Below are positions 1-6,401 of a DNA stretch of 13,623 nt, piece after piece. The first letter of the stretch is position 1. Every line of letters begins with the position of its first letter. Origin of the DNA: an uncultured Collinsella sp. GTDB lineage: Bacteria; Actinomycetota; Coriobacteriia; Coriobacteriales; Coriobacteriaceae. The notes beneath the pieces are model-generated. The model worked only from the letters and a program-made list of their open reading frames with translations, was not told the DNA's origin and made no database searches. The stretch spans positions 1 to 13,623 of the forward strand of contig CATVZP010000050.1 of the NCBI GenBank assembly GCA_958348565.1, read 5' to 3'. The position numbers and the translations under genes were made by a program.

Positions 1-80
1 AGACGGTCTAGCTGACCCGCAGCCGCCCCATTCCTGCACCCATAGCCCCGCGCCGTCTGGCGCCCAACGAAAGGCATCCC

Positions 81-1364
81 ATGTCACTTGCAACTCAACA
101 ATCGCTCGAATCCCATTACGTTATGCATACCTTTGGTCGCTCTCCGGTAGAGTTTGTCGAAGGCCACGGCATGAAGCTCACCGGCGATGACGGCCGTGAG
201 TATCTTGACTTTCTCGCTGGTATTGGCGTGTGCAGCCTTGGCCACGGTAACGCTGCAGTGCTCTCGGCGCTCGAGGCGCAGACCAAAAAGCTCATGCATG
301 TCTCCAATTACTTCTACATCGAGCAGCGTGGCCAGGTCGCGGCGCTGCTGTCCAAGCTCGCTAACGACGACGTGGACAGTGCACGCGTGATTGCCGATGC
401 CATTGCTGCCGGCGACGAGACCACGGCAGCTGCGCTCGGCGCTCCGACGGCGGGCGAGCAGGTGTGGGAGACGTTCTTTGCCAATTCCGGTGCCGAAGCC
501 AACGAGGGCTCGATGAAGCTTGCACGTTTGTACGCCAAGCGTGCCGGCAACGGCGGCAACACCATCGTATGCATGCGCGGCGGCTTCCACGGCCGTACAC
601 TCGAGACCATTGCCGCCACCATGCAGGATTGGCTGCAGAATAGCTTCCGTCCGCTGCCGGGCGGTTTTGTGGCCTGCAGGCCCAACGATGTCGACGAACT
701 GCGTTCGATCTTTAAGCAGCTGGGGAGCGAAATTTGTGCCGTGATGCTCGAGCCGATCCAGGGCGAGAGCGGTGTGCACCCCATGACCGAGGAGTTTATG
801 GCGGCAGCGCGCGACTTGGCACACGAGATGGGCGCCGTTCTTATCGCCGACGAGGTCCAGTGTGGCATCTTCCGCTCCGGCAAGCCGTTTGCATTCCAAA
901 CCTATGGCGTGGAGCCCGACATTATGAGCCTTGCCAAGGGCATTGCCGATGGCGTGCCCATGGGTGCCGTGGTGGCAAAGAAGGAGATCGCCGACGTGTT
1001 TAAGCCGGGTGACCACGGTTCGACCTTTGGCGGTAGCTGCTTGGCTGTCGCGGCGTGCGCCGCGACGCTCTCCGCGCTCGTGCGCGGCGATTATGCCGAG
1101 CATGCTGCCAAGGTGGGCGCCTATATGGAGCAGGCGCTGGCCAAGCTTCCGCATGTGGTAGAGGTGCGTGGCCGTGGCCTGATGCTCGGCTGCGATCTGG
1201 ACGATACTGCGGGTGATGCACATGATATTGTTGCCCGCGCGCTGGCCGCCGGCGCCGTGATTAACGCTACTGGTGCCCACACGCTGCGTTTCCTGCCGCC
1301 GCTTGTCTGCGAGGAAGCCGACGTGGACAGCCTGGTCGAGATTTTGTCGGACGTTTTGGCCTAA
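81..1364 (+). CDS. argD: Acetylornithine aminotransferase (class III PLP aminotransferase)
   Basis: A 427-residue class III aminotransferase, best matched to ArgD, which converts N-acetylglutamate semialdehyde and glutamate to N-acetylornithine in cytoplasmic arginine synthesis. Visible landmarks are NSGAEANE at about 135-142 (PLP phosphate contact), GGFHGRT near 167, DEVQ at 257-260 (Asp that contacts the PLP ring nitrogen), the Schiff-base lysine K286 in SLAKG, and GSTFGG near 313. The start ATG follows an AAAGG ribosome site. Between the usual helix ending near residue 93 and the FFANSGAEANE strand there is an extra Ala/Asp-rich stretch of roughly 35 residues that typical ArgD proteins lack. 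A strong hairpin terminator follows the stop. Other arg genes probably lie upstream, outside the window. Succinylornithine or GABA aminotransferase activity is possible, but DEVQ-CG-R-GK and GSTFGG favour ArgD. Confidence 0.87.
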   Translation: MSLATQQSLESHYVMHTFGRSPVEFVEGHGMKLTGDDGREYLDFLAGIGVCSLGHGNAAVLSALEAQTKKLMHVSNYFYIEQRGQVAALLSKLANDDVDSARVIADAIAAGDETTAAALGAPTAGEQVWETFFANSGAEANEGSMKLARLYAKRAGNGGNTIVCMRGGFHGRTLETIAATMQDWLQNSFRPLPGGFVACRPNDVDELRSIFKQLGSEICAVMLEPIQGESGVHPMTEEFMAAARDLAHEMGAVLIADEVQCGIFRSGKPFAFQTYGVEPDIMSLAKGIADGVPMGAVVAKKEIADVFKPGDHGSTFGGSCLAVAACAATLSALVRGDYAEHAAKVGAYMEQALAKLPHVVEVRGRGLMLGCDLDDTAGDAHDIVARALAAGAVINATGAHTLRFLPPLVCEEADVDSLVEILSDVLA

Positions 1365-1389
1365 CACAGCGCAATAACTCAATTTGGAC

Positions 1390-1452
1390 CGGGTTCCGGA
1401 CTGCGGACGTGCCATATGCGGCACGATTCAGCGGTCTGGAGCCCGTTTTGTT
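1390..1452 (+). terminator. Intrinsic terminator of argD
   Basis: A 15-bp stem pairs 1390-1404 with 1431-1445, allowing G-U pairs, and is followed by TTTTGTT at 1446-1452. The apical part folds again (GTGCC with GGCAC). It begins 25 bases after the argD stop codon. Confidence 0.8.
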
Positions 1453-1480
1453 ATCGATTTACCATGGCTGGGATAGGCCG

Positions 1481-1507
1481 TGTGCAAAAAGTGGCAAATA
1501 TGAGTAC
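1481..1507 (+). repeat. Left terminal inverted repeat
   Basis: This 27-base arm matches the reverse complement of 1672-1698 at 25 positions. The two differences lie in the GTGGC/ATGCC segment in the middle of the arm. Confidence 0.75.
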
Positions 1508-1651
1508 GGGCACTAACTTCGTAACATATAAATTAGGCGTTTTTAGATGAGTTGGGCCACATATATCCAGTTTTGCAGTAACTAAATTGGCTTAACTGGA
1601 CTATCAGTCGTCGTTCTAATGTCGGATTTGCCTTTTATGACTTCGAAAACG

Positions 1652-1672
1652 CTGCTACCAAAAAGGTAGCAG
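1652..1672. repeat. Perfect 8-bp hairpin inside the inverted-repeat unit
   Basis: CTGCTACC at 1652-1659 and GGTAGCAG at 1665-1672 are perfect complements around an AAAAA loop. It abuts the right terminal repeat and has no equivalent at the left end, which makes the unit asymmetric. There is no T run immediately after it, so it does not read as a + strand terminator. Confidence 0.55.
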
Positions 1673-1698
1673 TACTCATATTTGGCATTTTTTGCACA
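1672..1698 (-). repeat. Right terminal inverted repeat
   Basis: This is the partner of 1481-1507. Its inner end overlaps by one base the 8-bp hairpin at 1652-1672. Confidence 0.75.
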
Positions 1699-1712
1699 TG
1701 GGTATTCGCCAA

Positions 1713-1832
1713 GGGTCCATTTCGCCGCCCGCTTTCGCTTCGGGCCTCCGCTCCTCGCGTGCTGCGCTGGAAAACGCTTCGCGTTTCCTCAGCTCCGCAC
1801 CCTGGCGGGTTCGAATCCCATGAAATGGGCCC
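1713..1832 (+). other. GC-rich foldable block with a tRNA T-arm motif
   Basis: The outer arms GGGTCCATTTC (1713-1723) and GAAATGGGCCC (1822-1832) pair over 11 bp with one G-U. Inside are a GCCCG/CGGGC hairpin (1727-1745), a long imperfect hairpin at 1760-1800 with a TTC loop, and GGG-TTCGAAT-CCC at 1807-1819, which fits the tRNA T-loop consensus exactly. No D-arm, anticodon arm or encoded CCA is visible, so it is not a functional tRNA gene. It may be a tRNA-derived remnant, a structured repeat or a non-coding RNA; I cannot tell which. Confidence 0.4.
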
Positions 1833-1833
1833 G

Positions 1834-1863
1834 AAAAAGAAAAGGCCTCCATCGCTGGAGGCC
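1834..1863 (-). terminator. Intrinsic terminator of tRNA-Val
   Basis: On the minus strand GGCCTCC and GGAGGCC form a 7-bp stem with a 6-base loop (1844-1863), followed by TTTTCTTTTT (1843-1834). It starts 11 bases after the tRNA 3' end. Confidence 0.85.
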
Positions 1864-1874
1864 TAACAATTCAG

Positions 1875-1950
1875 TGGTGGGCGATGAGGGATTCGAACCC
1901 CCAGCCTTGTGCGTGTAAAGCACCTGCGCTAACCGTTGCGCCAATCGCCC
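1875..1950 (-). tRNA. tRNA-Val (anticodon UAC)
   Basis: The minus strand folds as a 76-base cloverleaf. The acceptor stem GGGCGAT/ATCGCCC is perfect and the D stem is GCGC/GCGC. The anticodon stem is GGTGC/GCACA, with its outermost pair mismatched. The loop TTTACAC places UAC at positions 34-36 (1917-1915). The T arm has loop TTCGAAT, and CCA is encoded at 1877-1875. UAC reads valine codon GUA and, by wobble, others of that box. Confidence 0.93.
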
Positions 1951-1960
1951 GCAGGGATTG

Positions 1961-1966
1961 AGTATA
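1961..1966 (-). promoter_or_regulatory. -10 element of tRNA-Val
   Basis: TATACT on the minus strand lies 10 bases before the tRNA 5' end, the right distance for a stable-RNA promoter. No good -35 match is seen at 16-18 bases further upstream. Confidence 0.5.
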
Positions 1967-2007
1967 GCGGAAACCCCGTGCTGTTCACCGCTAATTCATA
2001 ACGAAAC

Positions 2008-3876
2008 TTACGCGGCGACTTCGGCGCCCTTGTCCTCGTCGATAAAGAAGCGCTTGTACCAGATGAGGAACGTCAACGTGGTATAGATCTTGCGCTGGTT
2101 GAGCGCGCGACCCTCAAAGTGATCGTCAAGCAGTTTCATGAGCGCATCGGTGTCAAAGAAATCGGCAGCCCACGGTGCGGTGAAGTATTCCTTTACGTAG
2201 TCGTAGTACTTTTGCTCGCGCAGCCAGAACTTGACCGGTACGGGGAAGCCCACCTTCTTGCGCGTTGCCCACTCGTCGGGCAGCGTGCGGTTGGCAGCGT
2301 GACGCAGAACGAGCTTGCAGCCTTCTTCGTTAACACGGTAGTTGGCGGGAATGTGCTCGGCAAACTCCATGACCTTCTTGTCCAGGAACGGGACGCGAAG
2401 CTCCAGAGAATGCGCCATGCACATCTTGTCTGCCTTGAGCAGGATGTCGCCCGGCAGCCACATGTTCATATCCAGATACTGTTTCTTGGAAAGCTCACAG
2501 CAATCGGGAACCTGCTTGTAGTACTCGGCGCACATCTCGGCGGCGTTCTTGCCGGTGTCATAAGCGGGCTTGAGCACCTCGTCGACCTCGGAGGGATCGA
2601 ACACCTTTGCCTGACCCACATACCAGCGCTCGGGAACTTCGGCGCACTTGGTCAGGAAGTTGTGACCCTTAAAGTAGGGGAGATGCTGAACGAGCGAGCC
2701 CAGGGCACGACGCACGCCGAGTGGCACGCGCTTCTTAAAGGAGCGCATCTCGGGGGTGTCCTCGTACCACTCGTAGCCGGCAAACAGCTCGTCGGCACCC
2801 TCGCCCGAAAGGACGACGGTAACTTCCTCAGCGGCCATCTGTGCCAGATAGTACAGCGGCACGCTGGACAGGTTTGATTGCGGCTCGTCCATGTGATACT
2901 GGATATCGGGCAGTGCATCGAAGAACTCGTCGGCGGTAATCATCTTGCGCACGTTCTTGATGCCCAGCTTGTCGGAAAGCTCAGCAGCGTAGTTGGTCTC
3001 GTTGAAGTTCTTGTAATCAAAGCCGACAGAATACGTGGTGTCGGGCATAAGACAGGCGGCAATGTAGCTGGAGTCTACGCCGCCAGAAAGAAACGAGCCC
3101 ACCTTAACATCGGCGATTCGGTGTGCAGCGACGCTTTCGTGCACGACCTTGTCGCACTCGTCCACGTACTCCTCGAAGGTCTTGGAGTTGTCGTCGGTGA
3201 AGTCACAGCTCCAGTAACGCTTGATGCCCATGGTGTTGGTCGTCAGGTCATACGTAAAGCAATGCGCCGGGGCAAGCTTGAACACGCCCTTAAAGAAGGT
3301 CTCCTCCGTGGCGGGGAATTGCAGCGTCAGGTAGGGGCGCAGCGCGTCGTGGTTGACAGCCTTCTCAAACTTGGGATGGTCCAGGAAGCTCTTGATCTCG
3401 GAGCCAAATAGCAGCGAGCCATCGGATGCCTGGTAGTAATAGAACGGCTTGATACCAAAGATGTCGCGAGCGCCAAAGAGTTTGTTCTTGTTCTGGTCGT
3501 GAATCACGAACGCGTACATGCCGCGCAGGCGGTTGACCAGGTCCTCGCCCCACTCCTCGTAACCGTGTACCAGGACCTCGGTATCGGCGTTGCAGTGGAA
3601 GGCGTAGCCGGCTGCCTCCAGCTCGGCGCGAAGCTCCTGGAAGTTGTAGATCTCTCCGTTGAAGACAATCGTGACCTTGCCGTCGTCGCTCGACATGGGC
3701 TGAGCTCCAGCTTCGGAAAGATCGAGAATCGAAAGACGACGGAAGCCAAGGGCAACGTTGTCGACGATATGCTGGCCGCCCATATCGGGACCACGGTGGA
3801 TGATGCGATTCATCATGGCCGTGAGAACCAGCTCACTCTGTTCATCTGTACCGGTAAAACCGACAAAACCGCACAT
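2008..3876 (-). CDS. asnB: Asparagine synthase (glutamine-hydrolysing)
   Basis: A 622-residue cytoplasmic enzyme that makes asparagine from aspartate, glutamine and ATP. The start was set at the ATG giving MCGFVGF, because Cys2 must be the N-terminal nucleophile of the class II glutaminase domain after Met removal; an AAAGGA ribosome site precedes it. An open upstream extension of 45 codons would bury that Cys and is rejected. The glutaminase domain covers about 1-200, with RGPD near 28-31, NGEIYN at 73-78 and a conserved Asp at 98. The synthetase domain carries the pyrophosphate loop SGGVDSS at 264-270 and SGEGADELFAGY at 357-368. Length is normal for the long bacterial AsnB type. It is transcribed alone and convergent with argD, with the tRNA-Val gene just downstream. 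Confidence 0.94.
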   Translation of the reverse strand: MCGFVGFTGTDEQSELVLTAMMNRIIHRGPDMGGQHIVDNVALGFRRLSILDLSEAGAQPMSSDDGKVTIVFNGEIYNFQELRAELEAAGYAFHCNADTEVLVHGYEEWGEDLVNRLRGMYAFVIHDQNKNKLFGARDIFGIKPFYYYQASDGSLLFGSEIKSFLDHPKFEKAVNHDALRPYLTLQFPATEETFFKGVFKLAPAHCFTYDLTTNTMGIKRYWSCDFTDDNSKTFEEYVDECDKVVHESVAAHRIADVKVGSFLSGGVDSSYIAACLMPDTTYSVGFDYKNFNETNYAAELSDKLGIKNVRKMITADEFFDALPDIQYHMDEPQSNLSSVPLYYLAQMAAEEVTVVLSGEGADELFAGYEWYEDTPEMRSFKKRVPLGVRRALGSLVQHLPYFKGHNFLTKCAEVPERWYVGQAKVFDPSEVDEVLKPAYDTGKNAAEMCAEYYKQVPDCCELSKKQYLDMNMWLPGDILLKADKMCMAHSLELRVPFLDKKVMEFAEHIPANYRVNEEGCKLVLRHAANRTLPDEWATRKKVGFPVPVKFWLREQKYYDYVKEYFTAPWAADFFDTDALMKLLDDHFEGRALNQRKIYTTLTFLIWYKRFFIDEDKGAEVAA

Positions 3877-3908
3877 GCAAGATCCTTTCTGCTGACGGCT
3901 CAGGTGTA

Positions 3909-3929
3909 CTGCCGCAAGGATTGCGGCAG
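3909..3929. promoter_or_regulatory. Palindrome in the asnB leader
   Basis: CTGCCGCAA and TTGCGGCAG are perfect 9-base inverted arms separated by GGA, ending 33 bases before the asnB start codon. On the minus strand a perfect TTGACA (3939-3934) lies just upstream, but no -10 is seen at the matching distance. It could be an operator for a dimeric regulator or an RNA hairpin in the leader. Confidence 0.4.
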
Positions 3930-4001
3930 CTGATGTCAAATAATCTTTACTATCATGCCAATCTTTTGTTTCGTGATAGGGCATAAGCGCCGAGCGAACC
4001 G

Positions 4002-4044
4002 AAAAAACCACGGCCCGATCTTCAGAGGAAGCGGCGGGCCGTGG
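4002..4044 (-). terminator. Intrinsic terminator of the ABC transporter gene
   Basis: On the minus strand CCACGGCCCG and CGGGCCGTGG form a perfect 10-bp stem (4044-4008) followed by TTTTTT (4007-4002). It lies 25 bases past the transporter stop codon and before the asnB promoter region. Confidence 0.9.
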
Positions 4045-4068
4045 TTGCGAACGCTATGTAATGAGCGG

Positions 4069-6117
4069 TTAGCGCTTGCTGCGCTCGGCGAGACGGTGCT
4101 CCACCTTGGTGACGATGTGGATGAGCGGAATCGTCACGACCAGATAGTAAAGTGCGGCGCAAATGTAGGGCGTAATGTTGCCCGTGGTGGCCGTGAGGTT
4201 TTTGGAGAACAGCATGAGCTCCATGACGCCAACGCTCGAAAGCAGTGACGTGTCCTTGTACAGCATAACGAACTCGCTGGTCATAGTCGGTATAACGCAA
4301 CGTACAGCCTGCGGGATCACGATGCGCGACATAACTTGGGACCAAGTCATGCCAAGCGAGTAGGCGGCTTCCGCTTGACCATGCGGTACGCTCTCGATAC
4401 CGGCACGGAAAATCTCGGCAAGATAGGCCGAGCAGTTGATGGCGAGCACGCCGACGCCGAGCGGCAGATTGGGCACGTTGAGACCGATCATAGGGAACCC
4501 AAAGAACGCAATGTAGATCTGCAGGAAGAGCGGGGTTCCACGCAGGACGTTGATGTATGTTACGGCGATGCCGCGCAGCATACGACTATGACTGATTTTC
4601 ATAAAGGCAAACAGCAAGCCGATGGGGATGGCGAGCGGAAAACCGATAGCGGTCACGGCAAGTGCTATGCCCCAGCCCTTAAAGAGCGAGGCGATTGAGG
4701 TGACGATAATCTGCGGCTTGCAGAACATGCCCAAAAACGGGTTGGAGTTCCACGCGGCAACCCAAGGCTGGGCATCGAGCCAGGCGACGATTTCTTGCAC
4801 CATGGTGCTCTCCGAGACGCTGATGGTGGGGCTCTCGGGAAGATCTCGCTTGTCGCCGTCGGCGACATAGCTGCCGGTGACGGCATAGGCACCCGCGTTG
4901 CTCGGGAATACGACGTCGGGGACAACAACGCGAATCTGCGAGCCGGCAGCGACGAGATCGGCGAACTTGATGACGAGCTTTGAACCGTCCAGCGAGCACG
5001 ATGCCTTGACACCCGTCTGGTTCAGTCCGTCGAGCAGCGTGACCTTAACATCGGTGCTCTCAAACGATCCGCCCTCGGGCAGCTCAAACTCAATTTGCGA
5101 AACGTCGCCCTCGTCGCTACCCGTTGTCGCTTCCCAGGTCAGGCGGGTTGCGATGCCGCCGAGCACGCCGTTGCCGCTGTCTTCGTTTGACTTGGCGGTC
5201 GCCGAGGTGACGGCAAGTGAAGCGCCCGTCGCGTCGTCTGAGCTCGAGACATCCTTGTTATCGGCCCCGCTCGTGGGTGCCATGCCAAACCACTTCTCGT
5301 ACAGTTTGTCATAGGCGCCGGAGCTCTTGATCTTGGTGAGGGCATCGTTGATGGCCTGTGTCAGCCCGGGGTTGTCTTTAGAGACGACAATGCCAAACTG
5401 CTCGCCCGTCGGAACCTCTTTGATGATCTCCATACCGGTAAAGGAGTTCGAAACCATCCACTGCTCAACGGGCAGGTCGCATACGACCGCCTGGCACTGA
5501 CCACTCATGACGGCGGTGAAGGCTGCCGTCCAGTCGTCAAAGTTGACGGTGGTTGCCTGCGGCAGGTTCTCGATTGCCCACTCCTCGGACGTGGTGCCCG
5601 ACTGCACGGCAATTTTGACGCCCGGTGCGTTGAGGCTATCGACCGTGTCGTATCCAGTGTTCTTTGCAACTGCGACGCCCTGATTGGAGTCGATATAGGG
5701 GTCGGTGAAGTCGACCTCTTCCTTGCGCTCGTCGGTAATCGTGATGTTACATGCGCCGACATCGGTCTTTACACCCTGTTTGACCATGGGGATAATGCCG
5801 TCGAACTTTTGCGCCGGCAAGTAGTTGAGCTCCAGACCGAGCTCGTCTGCGATCATGCCCATGAGTTCATAGGTAAAGCCCTGGTCTTCGCCGGAATCGT
5901 TGACGTATTCAAACGGGGGTGTGGCCAAGTCACTTGCGACGGTGAGCTTGCCATGCTCGACGAGTGTGTAGGTGCTCGAGGCGTTCTGGGAGGACGAACA
6001 GCCGCTCGCGCCGATGATGGTGGCAAGGGTCACAACGACCGTCACGAAGGCGCAGACGATGTGCCGGGTCAACTGGACGCGTGCCGAGTGGTGGCGACGT
6101 TCGAAGTGTCGTTTCAT
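4069..6117 (-). CDS. Amino-acid ABC transporter, fused binding protein and permease
   Basis: A 682-residue fusion for polar amino-acid uptake (His/Glu/Gln family). Residues about 19-40 form a signal segment ending in ASGC, a lipobox-like site, so the N-terminus is probably lipid-anchored outside. Residues about 50-280 are a family 3 solute-binding domain (PPFEYV near 67, GACNITITDER near 121). Residues about 298-436 form a Ser/Thr/Asp-rich, beta-strand-rich segment of unknown family. Residues about 470-675 are the permease, with several membrane helices, RGTPLFLQ at 526-533 and the EAA loop at 583-604 that docks the ATPase. The start was chosen at MKRHF because AAAGGA lies a few bases upstream; a 15-codon extension lacks that. 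No ATPase gene is nearby and a terminator follows directly, so the ATPase must be encoded elsewhere. The substrate is not predictable. Confidence 0.88.
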   Translation of the reverse strand: MKRHFERRHHSARVQLTRHIVCAFVTVVVTLATIIGASGCSSSQNASSTYTLVEHGKLTVASDLATPPFEYVNDSGEDQGFTYELMGMIADELGLELNYLPAQKFDGIIPMVKQGVKTDVGACNITITDERKEEVDFTDPYIDSNQGVAVAKNTGYDTVDSLNAPGVKIAVQSGTTSEEWAIENLPQATTVNFDDWTAAFTAVMSGQCQAVVCDLPVEQWMVSNSFTGMEIIKEVPTGEQFGIVVSKDNPGLTQAINDALTKIKSSGAYDKLYEKWFGMAPTSGADNKDVSSSDDATGASLAVTSATAKSNEDSGNGVLGGIATRLTWEATTGSDEGDVSQIEFELPEGGSFESTDVKVTLLDGLNQTGVKASCSLDGSKLVIKFADLVAAGSQIRVVVPDVVFPSNAGAYAVTGSYVADGDKRDLPESPTISVSESTMVQEIVAWLDAQPWVAAWNSNPFLGMFCKPQIIVTSIASLFKGWGIALAVTAIGFPLAIPIGLLFAFMKISHSRMLRGIAVTYINVLRGTPLFLQIYIAFFGFPMIGLNVPNLPLGVGVLAINCSAYLAEIFRAGIESVPHGQAEAAYSLGMTWSQVMSRIVIPQAVRCVIPTMTSEFVMLYKDTSLLSSVGVMELMLFSKNLTATTGNITPYICAALYYLVVTIPLIHIVTKVEHRLAERSKR

Positions 6118-6401
6118 CTGGAGTCCTTTGCTTGGGCATGATGGGTCGGCATTGTGGGTCAATGAGGCACATCAAGACATTTGGATAAAGAATAGCACCC
6201 AGATTTCCTTGTTTTTACACGGGGTGGACACTGTTGTCATTTATTAACCCACGACACAGTCCATGCATTTTTTTAGAAGGCTGCAATGCGCGCAAGGCCA
6301 GGTGGCATATTAGGATGGTTGATAATACAGAATGTTTCATCGTTTCTGCCGCGGGACGTCTTTTGCCCTTTAAGGCTGAATTTAGCGAGAGAGGTCTTTG
6401 T
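6118..6401. other. Divergent intergenic region between transporter and murE-like gene
   Basis: These 284 bases separate divergent start codons and are richer in A/T than the flanking genes. The minus-strand side has a plausible extended -10. On the plus side GATAAT at 6321-6326 is a possible -10 for the murE-like gene, but no -35 is seen. The frame of the murE-like gene stays open back to 6234, but the residues there look non-coding. Confidence 0.5.
6189..6197 (-). promoter_or_regulatory. Possible extended -10 of the transporter gene
   Basis: The minus strand reads TGCTATTCT, a TGn plus -10-like hexamer, about 70 bases before the start codon. No TTGACA-like box lies at the normal distance, consistent with an extended -10 promoter but not proof of one. 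Confidence 0.35.

Larger units (their letters stand above)
1481..1698. mobile_element. MITE-like unit with 27-bp terminal inverted repeats
   Basis: Bases 1481-1507 and 1672-1698 are inverted copies of each other with 25 of 27 positions matching. Both ends begin TGTGCAAAAA or its near equivalent and run inward to ATGAGTAC. The 164-base interior is AT-rich compared with the flanking genes and has no coding capacity. It contains a 7-bp hairpin (TCCAGTT at 1566-1572 with AACTGGA at 1594-1600) and an 8-bp hairpin touching the right arm. No target-site duplication is obvious. Size, terminal repeats and lack of coding suggest a non-autonomous transposable unit, but a regulatory or structural repeat is not excluded. 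Confidence 0.5.
1365..1874. other. Gene-free interval with repeats and folds
   Basis: No convincing protein gene is seen in these 510 bases. The interval holds the argD terminator, an AT-rich inverted-repeat unit (1481-1698), a GC-rich foldable block (1713-1832) and the tRNA-Val terminator. A 78-codon open frame from 1682 to 1918 runs through the repeat arm, the GC-rich block and the antisense of the tRNA, and has no ribosome site, so it is not annotated as a gene. Confidence 0.7.

Noticed and set aside
1..80. End of an upstream arginine gene
   Set aside because: Stop codons occur in the first 20 bases, but too little sequence is present to recognise a C-terminus; only a leader with a ribosome site for argD is supported.
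84..1424. Long open frame on the minus strand opposite argD
   Set aside because: It mirrors a well-supported aminotransferase gene in GC-rich DNA, has low-complexity Arg/His-rich content and no ribosome site.
1807..1832. Second tRNA gene on the plus strand
   Set aside because: The T-loop is perfect, but no D-arm, anticodon arm or CCA end can be built from the preceding bases.
1481..1832. CRISPR array or integron-like site
   Set aside because: There are no regularly spaced direct repeats and no cas or integrase genes in the window.
1682..1918. 78-codon open frame through the repeat region and antisense of tRNA-Val
   Set aside because: Its end is the antisense of a tRNA T-arm, a well-known source of false proteins (GDEGFEP-like tail); there is no ribosome site.
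2119..2877. Open frame on the plus strand opposite asnB
   Set aside because: It lies entirely within asnB, which has clear catalytic motifs, and encodes no recognisable domain.
3877..4011. N-terminal extension of asparagine synthase
   Set aside because: It would remove Cys2 from the N-terminus, where it must act as the glutaminase nucleophile.
6234..6401. N-terminal extension of the murE-like protein by 56 codons
   Set aside because: The added residues do not resemble a Mur ligase N-terminus, and the ATG at 6402 has a strong ribosome site.
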